Shown piece by piece: positions 28,022 through 37,932 of a stretch of 64,000 nt of DNA; position 1 is the first letter of the stretch; each line of letters starts with the position of its first letter. This DNA is from Leptospira sp. WS60.C2 (GTDB taxonomy: Bacteria > Spirochaetota > Leptospiria > Leptospirales > Leptospiraceae): assembly GCF_040833955.1 (NCBI RefSeq), contig NZ_CP162133.1:434001-498000 (forward strand). Reading direction: 5' to 3'. Under the pieces are notes generated by a model. The model saw only the letters and a program-made list of their open reading frames with translations. It was not told where the DNA came from and made no database searches. A program made the translations under genes and the position numbers.

Positions 28022-30418
28022 ATGAGCATACGTTACAAATTCTTATTAATACTAAGTGTGAGTCAAATTCTTCTTGTGATCGCTCTCACGACTAGTTTTG
28101 CCTATCTATTACAATCCGTTAAAAACATACCACAAACCCAACGGGCTGAAGATCTATCGCGGAATTTCCAGAGAGAATTAGAATTTAAAGAGGAAAAACT
28201 TCGGCTTTTATTGGAAGAAATTACTTTCAATGCAAGAACAAGAGAAATTTTAGAAAGGGGTTTGAGAGACAGACAAGTCCTTCAAAGAGAACTTCCTTAT
28301 TTGCAACAAATCTTAACACGTTATGGACTTTCCATATTTGAATTAGGAGACAACCAAGGGAAAGTTGTCTTTCGAGTACATAGATCAAAAGATTTCGGTG
28401 ATGATAAAAAAAAACAACCCATCATCCAAAATGCATTAAATGGGCAAGCAACAGCTGCACTAGAAGATGGACATAGTGGACTTGGATTTCGTCTTGCAGC
28501 TCCACTATTTGGTCGAGGCACAATACTCATTGGCCAGGTTGTGGATGATCGTTTTACAAAAACAATCAGTAAAGACAATCGTATCCATCTTGCTATATTC
28601 CAAGAAGGAAAGGTAAAAACAGTTGGTTCCGATATGATTCGGATGGTGATGAATGAAAATCCAAGTCTATTACTCGAAGAACAAAGATTCCATTTTCAAA
28701 ATAAACCATATTACTTAGTGAAAATTCCTTATGTTGGCAATTCTCAATCCATCAAACAATTAGTATTTCATGTGATGATCGATGAAAATGAAGTCGAATC
28801 CAAAACTTGGAAAATTTGGTCGTTTTTTGTTATCGCATCTTTGGTGTTATGTGGCGTTATCTTTTTAATCTCTTTTATGTTTTCTAGAGATATGGTTGAG
28901 GCAATCAAATTATTAACATCGGCCATGGTCGATTTAGACCAATGGAAACCTGAAAGTTTACCAACTCACAGAAGCGATGAGATTGGTCAAATGGGAAGAG
29001 TTTTTGTAGAGATGAAGGAAGAACTGGCAGAACATCAAAACCATTTGGAAGAAATGGTGAACCAAAGAACAAGAGAACTCAATGATACATTGTCAGAGAT
29101 GCAAAAAATGCAAGAAAAACAAGATGGTGATTATTTTCTAACATCACTTCTGATCAAACCATTAAAAGGTTCCTTTGCCAGGTCTGAAACAGTTTCGATT
29201 CAAATTTTTGAAAGGCAGATGAAACAGTTTCGATTTCGAAACAAACAATCAGAGATTGGTGGTGATTTGTCTGTTTCTGATTCCATTTATTTGATGGGTA
29301 AAAAATATACAGTTTTTCTCAATGCAGATGCGATGGGCAAATCCATTCAAGGTGCAGGTGGTGCACTAGTAATGGGAACCGTATTTAAGTCGATCATCAC
29401 GCGTACGCAAAAACTTAGATACATGCAAGATCGTCATCCGGAACGTTGGTTAAAGGAATGTTTCCAGGAAGTACACAACGTTTTTATTAGCTTTGATGGT
29501 CATATGTTACTTTCTGCAATTCTAGGTTTGGTGGATGAAGAAACTGGAACCTTGTATTACATCAATGCAGAACATCCGTGGATTGTATTGTATCGCGATG
29601 GAGTTGCTAGTTTTTTGGAGAATGAACATTCTCTTCGTAAGATTGGTTTTACTGAGATGACTGGGGATGAAGTCGTCATTCAAATTTATCCGTTGCGACC
29701 AGGTGATGTTTTGATTTTGGGTTCCGATGGACGTGATGATTTATTTGTTGGGCATTCCGGTGGAAACCGAATGATCAATGATGATGAAACGGTTTTTTTA
29801 CGTCATGTAAAAGAAGGTGATGGTGATTTGGCAGAAATTTGTCGAGTTATGATGATGTTTGGTGAGCTAACAGATGATTTGAGTTTGATGCGGATTTCTT
29901 TTTTAGAAGAAGTGGCCCATGCGGCGAAAGAATCTCCGAAAAAGAATGTTTATTATCAAATGTTAGGTGAAGGAATTCAGTCCTACCGTGATGGCGAATG
30001 GAACCATGCCATCTATGCATTAGAAATTGCCTTAGAATCGGAACCTGATGATTTATATTGTTTGAGAGAGTTGTCCAAACTTTACATGAAATCCAAGGAT
30101 TATGAGAAAGCCATCGATCTTGCCAATCGATACTTACAACTCAATCCAGGTGACACCGACTTCTTATTCTATATTGCGTACGCACACAAACAAAAGCGCG
30201 ACTTTGTGCTTGCGACTGAATATGCGGAAAGACTTCGATTCCGAGATCCTAAAAATTTTAACAACTTACTCTTACTTGCAGAAATTTTAATGCACAGAAG
30301 GGATATCGAACGTTCTAAGGAAGTCTTGATTGCACTGCAAGAAATGTCACCCGAAAACCCAAAACTTTTAAAACTAAAAAACTTTTGGAAAAAAATGGTT
30401 ACAACGTCAGTTTCCTAA
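28022..30418 (+). CDS. Membrane SpoIIE-type phosphatase with sensor, HAMP and TPR domains
   Basis: A 798-residue sensor phosphatase. Helices at about 7-29 and 263-287 flank an extracytoplasmic sensor resembling a CHASE/dCache domain. A HAMP and coiled-coil linker follow (about 288-365), then a PP2C/SpoIIE domain (about 390-625) with IGGDL, FLNADAMGKSIQGAGGA and LILGSDGRDD. The last 160 residues are TPRs. Such enzymes dephosphorylate STAS-domain antagonists to free a sigma factor or other target. The convergent STAS gene at 30428 is a plausible substrate. The catalytic DxxGKG is NADAMGKS here, so the pattern is slightly divergent. Confidence 0.9.
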   Translation: MSIRYKFLLILSVSQILLVIALTTSFAYLLQSVKNIPQTQRAEDLSRNFQRELEFKEEKLRLLLEEITFNARTREILERGLRDRQVLQRELPYLQQILTRYGLSIFELGDNQGKVVFRVHRSKDFGDDKKKQPIIQNALNGQATAALEDGHSGLGFRLAAPLFGRGTILIGQVVDDRFTKTISKDNRIHLAIFQEGKVKTVGSDMIRMVMNENPSLLLEEQRFHFQNKPYYLVKIPYVGNSQSIKQLVFHVMIDENEVESKTWKIWSFFVIASLVLCGVIFLISFMFSRDMVEAIKLLTSAMVDLDQWKPESLPTHRSDEIGQMGRVFVEMKEELAEHQNHLEEMVNQRTRELNDTLSEMQKMQEKQDGDYFLTSLLIKPLKGSFARSETVSIQIFERQMKQFRFRNKQSEIGGDLSVSDSIYLMGKKYTVFLNADAMGKSIQGAGGALVMGTVFKSIITRTQKLRYMQDRHPERWLKECFQEVHNVFISFDGHMLLSAILGLVDEETGTLYYINAEHPWIVLYRDGVASFLENEHSLRKIGFTEMTGDEVVIQIYPLRPGDVLILGSDGRDDLFVGHSGGNRMINDDETVFLRHVKEGDGDLAEICRVMMMFGELTDDLSLMRISFLEEVAHAAKESPKKNVYYQMLGEGIQSYRDGEWNHAIYALEIALESEPDDLYCLRELSKLYMKSKDYEKAIDLANRYLQLNPGDTDFLFYIAYAHKQKRDFVLATEYAERLRFRDPKNFNNLLLLAEILMHRRDIERSKEVLIALQEMSPENPKLLKLKNFWKKMVTTSVS

Positions 30419-30427
30419 AAGCTCGTG

Positions 30428-30766
30428 CTAAGTAGGAAAAGATTGAATGGCTTCTTCTGTTGATTCGAAAATTTGTATAATAGACGAGATTTTGGAAATA
30501 CGGAAAATTTGACGAATCGTTTTGGATACATTCACAATGCGTAGACCACCACCTTGCTCGGTGAGTTTGTCATTCAATGACATGATGAGTCCAAATCCAG
30601 AGGAGTCTATAAAATTGACACCTTCCATATCGAAAATGAATCTGTGTTCTGATTGAGACGCAGATTCTTTAATCCTTTCTTTTAAAATGCCGGCATTTAA
30701 CATATCTAAGTTGCCGAACAGTTTCAGGACCACAATTCCGTTAGATTTAGATTCTGTATATTCCAT
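30428..30766 (-). CDS. STAS-domain anti-sigma factor antagonist
   Basis: A 112-residue single STAS domain. The phosphorylation loop reads FIDSSGFGLI, with the serine (DSSG) that partner kinases phosphorylate in SpoIIAA/RsbV proteins. It begins 45 bases behind the beta-lactamase-like gene and ends nine bases from the convergent SpoIIE-type phosphatase gene, its likely activator. No RsbW-type kinase is adjacent. Confidence 0.92.
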   Translation of the reverse strand: MEYTESKSNGIVVLKLFGNLDMLNAGILKERIKESASQSEHRFIFDMEGVNFIDSSGFGLIMSLNDKLTEQGGGLRIVNVSKTIRQIFRISKISSIIQIFESTEEAIQSFPT

Positions 30767-30810
30767 CGAATCGCTTTGAGGATAGCTAATTTTTAAATTT
30801 GGTCAATAGT

Positions 30811-32859
30811 TTAATTCACAAACTTATCCCATTTTTCATCCACTGAGATGGTTCGGAGTATCCGCCAAATCAATTTCGAACCGTTTTCCGAATTTGTCAT
30901 GATGACCACCCCATACCCTTTTTCGGCATTGAATATGGCAAGTGACTTATGTCCCTTTGTATGTCCGCCATGGAAAAAATACTCAGTTTTACCAGTTCGG
31001 TTCAGGAAAAAACCATGTGCCACTAGGGCATGCACGGTGAGACTTGCTGCATTCATTTTGGGTGAGAGGAGATATTCAGCCGACTCTTTGGTCAAAAAAT
31101 TGGACTTGTTGTGTTTTGCTTTTGCTACTTCAACAAAGACAAGTCCAACTTCCTCTGGAGTTGTCCAGAGCCCTCCCGATGAAAGTTCTGGAGTTACGAA
31201 TTTTTTTTCCGGTAAAATATTTCCTAACTCATCATAACCTATACATCTGTCGTCTGCTTCTGTTATATTTTGTGAGAAGGTACTTCGTCTCATGTTCAAA
31301 GGAGAAAATAGGATTTCTTCCATCAGTTTGGGGAAAGGTTTTCCTGTTTGTTCTGTTAAAATTTCTTGTACGATACTAAACCCACCACCGGAATAACGAG
31401 ACTTTGTCCCTGGCTTGTAATACAGTTTAAGTCCATTGCCTTTGGCAACATTTACATCTTTCAAATCTTTTAAATGTCGTTTCCCAGAATTTATGGGATC
31501 ATCCCAATTCCCTTTTTCTGTTAATCCACTTGTGTGAGATAAAAGTAAGTCGAGGTTTACGACGCTTCTTTTTTTTTCTTTTGGTATGGAGACTTTATAC
31601 TGTTTTAGCTTTCCGATCCAATTGGAGTACAAATCCAGTTGGCCGGACTCCACCAAACGTAAGGTAGCTGTTGCTGTCATAGTTTTTGATAATGAACCTG
31701 CTCGAAAAAGTGTTTGTTGACTTTTTGTTCCATACATTTTTTTCCAGCTGAGATTATAATTTTTAAAAACAGCAATTCCAAGGGATGGAACTTTTTCTTC
31801 CTTCATTAGATCTTCAATGTATACTTCATTTGGAGAATTAGTCCGTTTCTTTAGGTTTAATTTTTTTGCATAAAAAATAATTTCGGTTAACGTAGACTTG
31901 ATGGAAGATAAATCTCCTTTGGATGCACCATAGGGACTCACAATTGTGATAAAAATTCTACTCTTTAGGTCATGGTAAATGAAATTAGAAACTCCTTTCT
32001 TTTTTCCATAAGTCCAATAAAAATAATCGCCCACATAAACACCTTCTCCAAACGAAATTGGATCTTCGGCAATCGCATCTGTTAATACCGTTTTTCTTAG
32101 AAGGTTCTCTCGGCTTTCTTTTGAAATGAGCTTTGTTTTTCTGATTGTTTCTGCGAAAAGAAGTAAATCTTCAGGAGTGCTTTGGATTCCACTGTTTCCA
32201 AGAAGTAAATCATTTGCATCAACTAAAGAATGTTTCATCTTTAGGGGGGTAAAAATTTCTTCTTTTACAACTTCTGCATATGATTTCCCAGCGATTGTTT
32301 CTATTAGATAAGCCAAAAATAAATAATCTAAACGACTGTATTTCCAATATTCGCCTGGAGAAAAATTTGGTTTAAACTTAGATTCGATAAAAGATTTTTT
32401 GATGTCTTCTCGTTTGATGTTGGATTTTTCAGAGTCAAAATTGGGCATAAATTCTATGATTTTTGGTAGTCCAGAAGTATGCCGTAACAACTGTTCAATT
32501 GTTATTTTTTTATTTGGAAACCATTTAAGATATTTTTGGATCGGATCCTGTATTGAAATTTTTTTCTCTTCAACTAGTTTCTGGATCAAAACAGCAGTAA
32601 ATAATTTGGAAGATTCGCCTAATGGAAAACTTTGTTTTTGATACAGTTGAGAACGTTTCCTACGTTTTTCTGAATAAATGGTTTCTCGAAACAAGATCGT
32701 ATCATCTTGGGCAACGAGTACAACTCCCTGGAACCCTTCTTGTTTGATTTTTTTTCGGATTTTGATTTTGGTTTCTTCTGAAAAAGATCCAATTCCATCT
32801 TCTGCACAGTTGACCAAATAAAAACTGAACAGAAGACAGAAACATATCCGAAAGACCAT
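30811..32859 (-). CDS. Lipoprotein with two beta-lactamase-like domains, the first inactive
   Basis: A 682-residue protein with a lipoprotein signal (FSFYLVNC, Cys18) and two tandem class C beta-lactamase/serine hydrolase domains. The second (about 345-680) has an intact active site: Ser389-Leu-Ser-Lys392 (GSLSK), Tyr489 (RYSGGG) and His633 (HGGHTKG). The first (about 30-330) reads Gly-Glu-Ser-Ser-Lys at 81-85, so the catalytic serine is Glu82, with YSR in place of YxN. One active and one structural domain is therefore inferred. The substrate is unknown (peptidoglycan peptides or esters). It lies 15 bases after gpmI in the same direction. Confidence 0.88.
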   Translation of the reverse strand: MVFRICFCLLFSFYLVNCAEDGIGSFSEETKIKIRKKIKQEGFQGVVLVAQDDTILFRETIYSEKRRKRSQLYQKQSFPLGESSKLFTAVLIQKLVEEKKISIQDPIQKYLKWFPNKKITIEQLLRHTSGLPKIIEFMPNFDSEKSNIKREDIKKSFIESKFKPNFSPGEYWKYSRLDYLFLAYLIETIAGKSYAEVVKEEIFTPLKMKHSLVDANDLLLGNSGIQSTPEDLLLFAETIRKTKLISKESRENLLRKTVLTDAIAEDPISFGEGVYVGDYFYWTYGKKKGVSNFIYHDLKSRIFITIVSPYGASKGDLSSIKSTLTEIIFYAKKLNLKKRTNSPNEVYIEDLMKEEKVPSLGIAVFKNYNLSWKKMYGTKSQQTLFRAGSLSKTMTATATLRLVESGQLDLYSNWIGKLKQYKVSIPKEKKRSVVNLDLLLSHTSGLTEKGNWDDPINSGKRHLKDLKDVNVAKGNGLKLYYKPGTKSRYSGGGFSIVQEILTEQTGKPFPKLMEEILFSPLNMRRSTFSQNITEADDRCIGYDELGNILPEKKFVTPELSSGGLWTTPEEVGLVFVEVAKAKHNKSNFLTKESAEYLLSPKMNAASLTVHALVAHGFFLNRTGKTEYFFHGGHTKGHKSLAIFNAEKGYGVVIMTNSENGSKLIWRILRTISVDEKWDKFVN

Positions 32860-32874
32860 AGGAATTTAGAAATC

Positions 32875-34527
32875 TTACCTTCTATCGATTAGACTTGGAT
32901 GATACCCTTCTGGGGCTTCAAATCCTAATAAATCCATCATAGTTGCCGCAACATTTGCAAGCCCCTTTCCATTCAGGTCTGTTTTCAATTGGATTTTCCC
33001 TTGTGGGTCGTAAAGTACGAACTGTACGGGATTTAAGGTATGGCTTGTTTTAGGAACTGGTTTACCATCTTTTGCTGTTTGTGCGTTCCCTTTTTTATCC
33101 AGTTGGTACATCTCATCTGCATTTCCATGATCTGCTGTTATGCATAAAACAGTATTAGTGTCATCACAGATTTTTTTGATACGCTCGAGGCAAAGATCTA
33201 AATATTCCAATCCTTTGATGGTTGCATCCATGTTTCCCGTATGACCCACCATATCACCATTTGCATAGTTCACACGAAGGAATGGGTATTTATGAGAGGT
33301 AAGTGCAAGAACCAAATTATCTGTGATTTCCTTTGCTTTCATTTCTGGTTTCTGATCAAAGGGAATGATGTCTGATTTGACTTCTTCGTATGTTTCTAAG
33401 CTTTGATTGAAGTAACCAGATCGGTTCCCATTCCAAAAGAATGTTACATGGCCATATTTTTGAGTTTCTGAAAGAGCATATTGAGCGACTCCTTCATTTG
33501 CGAAATATTCGCCCATAGTACGATCAATTGCTGGAGGAGCAACTAAGTATTGTTTGGGGATAAAAAGATCACCATCATACTGCATCATTCCTGCAAATTC
33601 CACTTTGGGGAACCGTTTGCGATTCATAAGTTTTAAGTTTTCTTCTGTAAAGGCCCTTGAAATTTCAATGGCTCGATCTCCACGAAAATTAAAAAACACA
33701 ACAGAGTCGTTGTCTAAAATTTTTCCGACTGGTTTTCCATCTGCATCTCCAATCACAAAACCTGGTAAGTATTGATCTATGACGGATGGGTTTTCGGTGC
33801 GATAGGTTTCAATTGCTTCTTTCGCAGATGTAAAGATTCTTCCTTCTCCTTCCACATGATGGTTCCAACCTCGTTCCACCATAGACCAATCAGCATCGTA
33901 TCGGTCCATGGTTAACTCCATTCTACCACCACCGGAAGCAATTTGGATATCAATTCCATTGTTTCTATGATTGTCTAAATAAGATTCAAAAGGGATTAGA
34001 TAGTCTAACGCTGATTTTTCGGGGACATCTCTTCCATCAAGTAAAATATGTAATCGAATCTTTTTTACGTTTTCTTTTATAGCCTGGTCGATGAGTGCTT
34101 TTAAATGGTCAATGTGACTGTGAACGTTTCCATCCGAAAAAAGTCCGATGAAGTGAAACGTTGATTGGTTTTGTAAACAATTGTTTATCGTCTTTTTCCA
34201 AATGGGACCAGTAAACAAACTACCATTTTCAATCGATTGGGATACAAGTTTTGCCCCTTGGTCAAAGATTCGACCAGAACCCAAAACATTATGACCTACT
34301 TCCGAGTTTCCCATGTCTTCATCGCTTGGCATACCAACTGCTGTTCCATGAGCTTTTAACAATACAGTTGGATGATGTTTCCAGAGACCCTTTAAAACGG
34401 GCATATTGGCTTTTGCTACCGCGTTACCATTTTCAAATCCTTTTTCTGTATAACCCACACCATCTAAAATGATGAGCAAAACTTGTTTGGTGAGTGCGCC
34501 TTTCGGATGTTTTTTAAGAGTTAACAT
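32875..34527 (-). CDS. gpmI: 2,3-bisphosphoglycerate-independent phosphoglycerate mutase
   Basis: This glycolytic enzyme interconverts 3- and 2-phosphoglycerate without cofactor, using two Mn ions and a phosphoserine. [11 protein letters not shown] (metal Asp22) and MGNSEVGHN with the catalytic Ser75 are intact, as are the [11 protein letters not shown] metal block near the C-terminus and [11 protein letters not shown]. At 550 residues it is slightly longer than many homologues. It lies between the beta-propeller lipoprotein gene (35 bases) and the beta-lactamase-like gene (15 bases) on the same strand. Confidence 0.96.
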   Translation of the reverse strand: MLTLKKHPKGALTKQVLLIILDGVGYTEKGFENGNAVAKANMPVLKGLWKHHPTVLLKAHGTAVGMPSDEDMGNSEVGHNVLGSGRIFDQGAKLVSQSIENGSLFTGPIWKKTINNCLQNQSTFHFIGLFSDGNVHSHIDHLKALIDQAIKENVKKIRLHILLDGRDVPEKSALDYLIPFESYLDNHRNNGIDIQIASGGGRMELTMDRYDADWSMVERGWNHHVEGEGRIFTSAKEAIETYRTENPSVIDQYLPGFVIGDADGKPVGKILDNDSVVFFNFRGDRAIEISRAFTEENLKLMNRKRFPKVEFAGMMQYDGDLFIPKQYLVAPPAIDRTMGEYFANEGVAQYALSETQKYGHVTFFWNGNRSGYFNQSLETYEEVKSDIIPFDQKPEMKAKEITDNLVLALTSHKYPFLRVNYANGDMVGHTGNMDATIKGLEYLDLCLERIKKICDDTNTVLCITADHGNADEMYQLDKKGNAQTAKDGKPVPKTSHTLNPVQFVLYDPQGKIQLKTDLNGKGLANVAATMMDLLGFEAPEGYHPSLIDRR

Positions 34528-34562
34528 AAATTAGATTCCCCTGTCTTTTTCCATTTTGTAAA

Positions 34563-35771
34563 TTACGGAAGATTTTGCAACTGGAAGATATCAAATGGTG
34601 TTAACTCGACAGAGCTTGGAATGGGGTTAAGCAAAACATTCCCTAAATTGGTATCATACACATAAATTCCTGGCCGAAGAAAATCAGTAGAACCCACCAG
34701 TAGTTTTCCTTCATTTGTAAGTAACATCCCTGATAAACTAATTCCTATATTGCCTGGAATTTGTAGAAGTGTTCCGAGTCGTTCCCCTGTCCTTGGACGA
34801 AACACTTGGATTGTTTTATTAAACCCAGCATCTAAAACAGAAGCATAACCTAATTCTTCATTTTTGATTTGAAAGGAAAGGATGTCTCCACCTGCAGTTT
34901 CTTCTGCATACAATCGATTGGGGTAGAATTGTCTTGTACTTAATTTAAAGGCAATGATCCCTGCATCGATTTGAGAAATAAAGCCAACTCTTCCCACACA
35001 AGAAAAGACAAGATGTGGTTCTCCAAATAAAAATACTTTTTGAATCTTGGAGCTTGGATTTCGATAAGGTAAAGTGTATATCGATCTGATTTGATTTAAG
35101 TCCATATCGACTTCCACTAAAAAAGAATCAGAGTTAGGTGGAAGGTATCCAGAAGGATCATTTCGATCAAGCCTTTGAAGTAAGACAAACAAACTCGAAC
35201 CATCTTGGATCATATAGGAAGCTTCTACCGAAGCATCCGGAATTCCAGAAGTGGAAAATGTTTCTCTAAGGGAAGCAAAGGATACAGAGCCAATTTTCAC
35301 TCCAGAAAATCGACTATAAATTGCAAGTTCATCTGCGTTGTACAAGCTTATGAAATATTTTTCATTCCAAACAGCGATATCTTGAGGATTTTTTCCTTGA
35401 CCAACACTAAACTCTTGTTCGGTGAAGAAGGCAAATTGAGGGTTTAGGACTTGGATTGTATCTCGATTCAAACGATTCACGATGAAAACTCTATCATTGG
35501 AATACCTTCCAACCGCATCAGAATGGATAGGGATAGAAGTAGGAAACGCTGTAAAGAAATTGGGTTCGAAAGTTTTAAATCTGCCTCCACTGGCAAAATC
35601 AGAAGTCACAACACCTACAGAAGTCGGAGAAGCAGATAAAAACAAGAATTCAATTAAACTTGGCTTTTCAATCTCTAACTGGTTGCAGTGAGTTACCAAA
35701 AGAAATGCCAAACCAATCGTTTTGTTTTTGATTTTGCATTCAGATTCTTGGAACCATTTTATCTTTTTCAT
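34563..35771 (-). CDS. Beta-propeller-like lipoprotein paired with a TonB receptor
   Basis: A 402-residue protein whose N-terminal signal ends FLLVTHC (Cys29), consistent with lipidation. The mature part is rich in repeated beta-strand units (NDRVFIVNRLNRDTIQVLNP, NEKYFISLYNADELAIYSRF), as in YncE/quinoprotein-type propellers. The ATG overlaps the TGA of the TonB-receptor gene (ATGA), so both are made together. Surface lipoproteins paired with TonB receptors often capture the ligand, and that role is inferred here. The ligand is unknown. Confidence 0.75.
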   Translation of the reverse strand: MKKIKWFQESECKIKNKTIGLAFLLVTHCNQLEIEKPSLIEFLFLSASPTSVGVVTSDFASGGRFKTFEPNFFTAFPTSIPIHSDAVGRYSNDRVFIVNRLNRDTIQVLNPQFAFFTEQEFSVGQGKNPQDIAVWNEKYFISLYNADELAIYSRFSGVKIGSVSFASLRETFSTSGIPDASVEASYMIQDGSSLFVLLQRLDRNDPSGYLPPNSDSFLVEVDMDLNQIRSIYTLPYRNPSSKIQKVFLFGEPHLVFSCVGRVGFISQIDAGIIAFKLSTRQFYPNRLYAEETAGGDILSFQIKNEELGYASVLDAGFNKTIQVFRPRTGERLGTLLQIPGNIGISLSGMLLTNEGKLLVGSTDFLRPGIYVYDTNLGNVLLNPIPSSVELTPFDIFQLQNLP

Positions 35772-37849
35772 CAGAAACGATAACTCCCTGTTACATAATA
35801 ACTTCGGCCTGGCAATGGGTATCCCACTAAATCTTCCACACGTTTGTCTGTAAGATTCCGTACTTCAAAACCTAAAATCAATTCATTTCCTGTTTCCTTG
35901 TTTTTGTAAGGTGAATATTGGATATAAAGATTCCAGAATTGACGAGCAGGGAGATATCCCAAATATTCGTTGGTTCGGTCTCGAAAATTGGCTCCAATGT
36001 ATTTGTATTCAAGTCCTATTTCAGATGTTTCATTAAAATAGGCAAGTAATGCACTACCTTGGCTTTTCGAACGCAGTGGTAGGTACTTTCCATTTAACGC
36101 AGGTGATTCGGATACGTTCCTAGCATCTTGGTATGTGTAATTAAAATTGAATTTTAATCCTTTGTTCCAGAGGAGATTATGACTTGTCTCTGCACCACGA
36201 ATGAATGCTTCATCCACGTTTTCTGGCCTGAGTGTAAATTGGGAATTTGGTAAAAATAAAATCATGTCATAGATTCGTTTCTGAAAATAAGAAACATCTG
36301 ATTGAATTTTCCAATTCGAGAATAATTTTGCATTTAGATAAAAGCCAGCATCTCCATTTCTACTTTGTTCTGGTTTGAGTTTAGGATTGCCTACAATACT
36401 TCCTCTTTCGCCGAATAACTCTAAAAAGGTGGGGATTCGGAAATCTTTGCTGATATTGGCAAGTGATCCAAATTCTATCTGATCTTTTTTGATCCAAACA
36501 ATTTTGAGTCCAAAACTTGGATTGGTGAAGTTCTGTCTCACATAAAATACATCGTTTAATGGATCTAGAAGTTGGTTTCGGATACTTGTTTCATCCTTGC
36601 CGAATCGATCTGTGTATCGTTCAAATCGGACCTGAGGAACCAAAAACACTCGATTTGAAAATAAACGAATTTCATCTTGAAACGTAAAACTTTGGGTATC
36701 CCTTCTTTTTTTGGGTTCTTTTCGTTCGGTTTCATGATTGGCACGTTTTTCATACCGAGTGAAAAATTCCTGTTCGGTTTGAAGGGATGCTCTTAATACT
36801 TGGTGGTATTCCAAAAGATAAAGAGTTGGTGAAAGTTGAAAACCATATTGAGTTGTTTTGGTAAACGCATTGGGTGTTCCAAAACTAAACTCTGATTTAG
36901 GATCAAATAAATCATCCTTCGCAAAATTTCCATAAGTCTTTGTTTCTAATGTTAGGTTGGTGAATAAAAATTCATTGGTCTCGGTTGTGATAGCAGAGGA
37001 AAGTTTACTAAAGACTCTACCTACCGACGTTGTTTGTCGATTCCCTGGACCAGGTAATCCTTGTTTTCTGTGGATATAATCATTTAAAAAATTAACTTTA
37101 GTTTTACCAAATTCCAAGGATACATTTCCAGTAAAACCTGTTTTGCGATACTGAGCATTTCTTCTCTCATCAATTGTATCATCATATGTATTGAATAAAA
37201 CCGTTCCTTTGTTATTAAGATATGGAAAGTTCTGGTCCGATGTTTCGTGAAGAGCCTGCACAAAATAGGAACCATATGCAAATTGATCCATGTGGGTAAC
37301 GGTTGCTTTTGCTGTTTTAAAACTACCACCCATCAAATTCACACGTGTAATCGGTTTCTCAATTTTTGTTTTGGAAACTAAATTGATGGACCCACCAATC
37401 GCAGATCCTGAAAACCCGGCAGGTGTTCCTGATTTATAAATTTCAATCTTTTCTAAATTGTCAAAAGGCAAATCTGCTAAATTGATTTCCCCACCTAATG
37501 AATTGTTAATTGGTACTCCATTCCAATACACTTTCGATTGATTGGGATTTGTTCCACGCAGGGAGAGTGTAGAATAGGATCCAAGACCTCCATATTGTCG
37601 AATCCTAACTCCAGCTTCCCGGTTCAATATATCAGGAAGACTCATGTAGCGATTGTTTTGCGACTCAACATTGATTTCCTTTTGAAATCCTGTTGGGTTT
37701 TTACTAAAATTTGTATTTTTTGCTCCGGATTCTACATTGGCTTTGATTTCGACCGTTTCTGGTTCCTTTGTCACAGCGGTCTGGGAAAAGAGAATTTTTG
37801 GCCCAAAGAACAAACCAAAGAGTAAAAATAATTTGTATTTGGACACCAT
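35771..37849 (-). CDS. TonB-dependent outer membrane receptor
   Basis: A 692-residue outer-membrane transporter. A signal peptide (FLLFGLFFGPKILFSQ) is followed by a plug domain with LPDILNREAGVRIRQYGG, LSLRGTNPNQSKVYWNGVP and IEIYKSGTPAGFSGSAIGG, the pattern of cobalamin/siderophore receptors. The barrel ends in the terminal phenylalanine typical of outer-membrane proteins (YVTGSYRF). The ligand could be an iron chelate or corrinoid; only 83 bases lie upstream before the divergent kinase gene, too few for a cobalamin riboswitch. A TonB-like protein is partly encoded at the right window edge. Confidence 0.92.
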   Translation of the reverse strand: MVSKYKLFLLFGLFFGPKILFSQTAVTKEPETVEIKANVESGAKNTNFSKNPTGFQKEINVESQNNRYMSLPDILNREAGVRIRQYGGLGSYSTLSLRGTNPNQSKVYWNGVPINNSLGGEINLADLPFDNLEKIEIYKSGTPAGFSGSAIGGSINLVSKTKIEKPITRVNLMGGSFKTAKATVTHMDQFAYGSYFVQALHETSDQNFPYLNNKGTVLFNTYDDTIDERRNAQYRKTGFTGNVSLEFGKTKVNFLNDYIHRKQGLPGPGNRQTTSVGRVFSKLSSAITTETNEFLFTNLTLETKTYGNFAKDDLFDPKSEFSFGTPNAFTKTTQYGFQLSPTLYLLEYHQVLRASLQTEQEFFTRYEKRANHETERKEPKKRRDTQSFTFQDEIRLFSNRVFLVPQVRFERYTDRFGKDETSIRNQLLDPLNDVFYVRQNFTNPSFGLKIVWIKKDQIEFGSLANISKDFRIPTFLELFGERGSIVGNPKLKPEQSRNGDAGFYLNAKLFSNWKIQSDVSYFQKRIYDMILFLPNSQFTLRPENVDEAFIRGAETSHNLLWNKGLKFNFNYTYQDARNVSESPALNGKYLPLRSKSQGSALLAYFNETSEIGLEYKYIGANFRDRTNEYLGYLPARQFWNLYIQYSPYKNKETGNELILGFEVRNLTDKRVEDLVGYPLPGRSYYVTGSYRF

Positions 37850-37932
37850 GAGTCGTTTTTTTCTCAGTACCTTGCCAAGCTGAAATAGGAAAATTGAGTG
37901 TCAATTCCCTAAAGGAAAAAAGCATTGGTAAC

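Noticed and set aside
37850..37932. Cobalamin riboswitch upstream of the TonB receptor gene
   Set aside because: The gap to the divergent kinase gene is only 83 bases, too short, and no conserved B12 box is seen.
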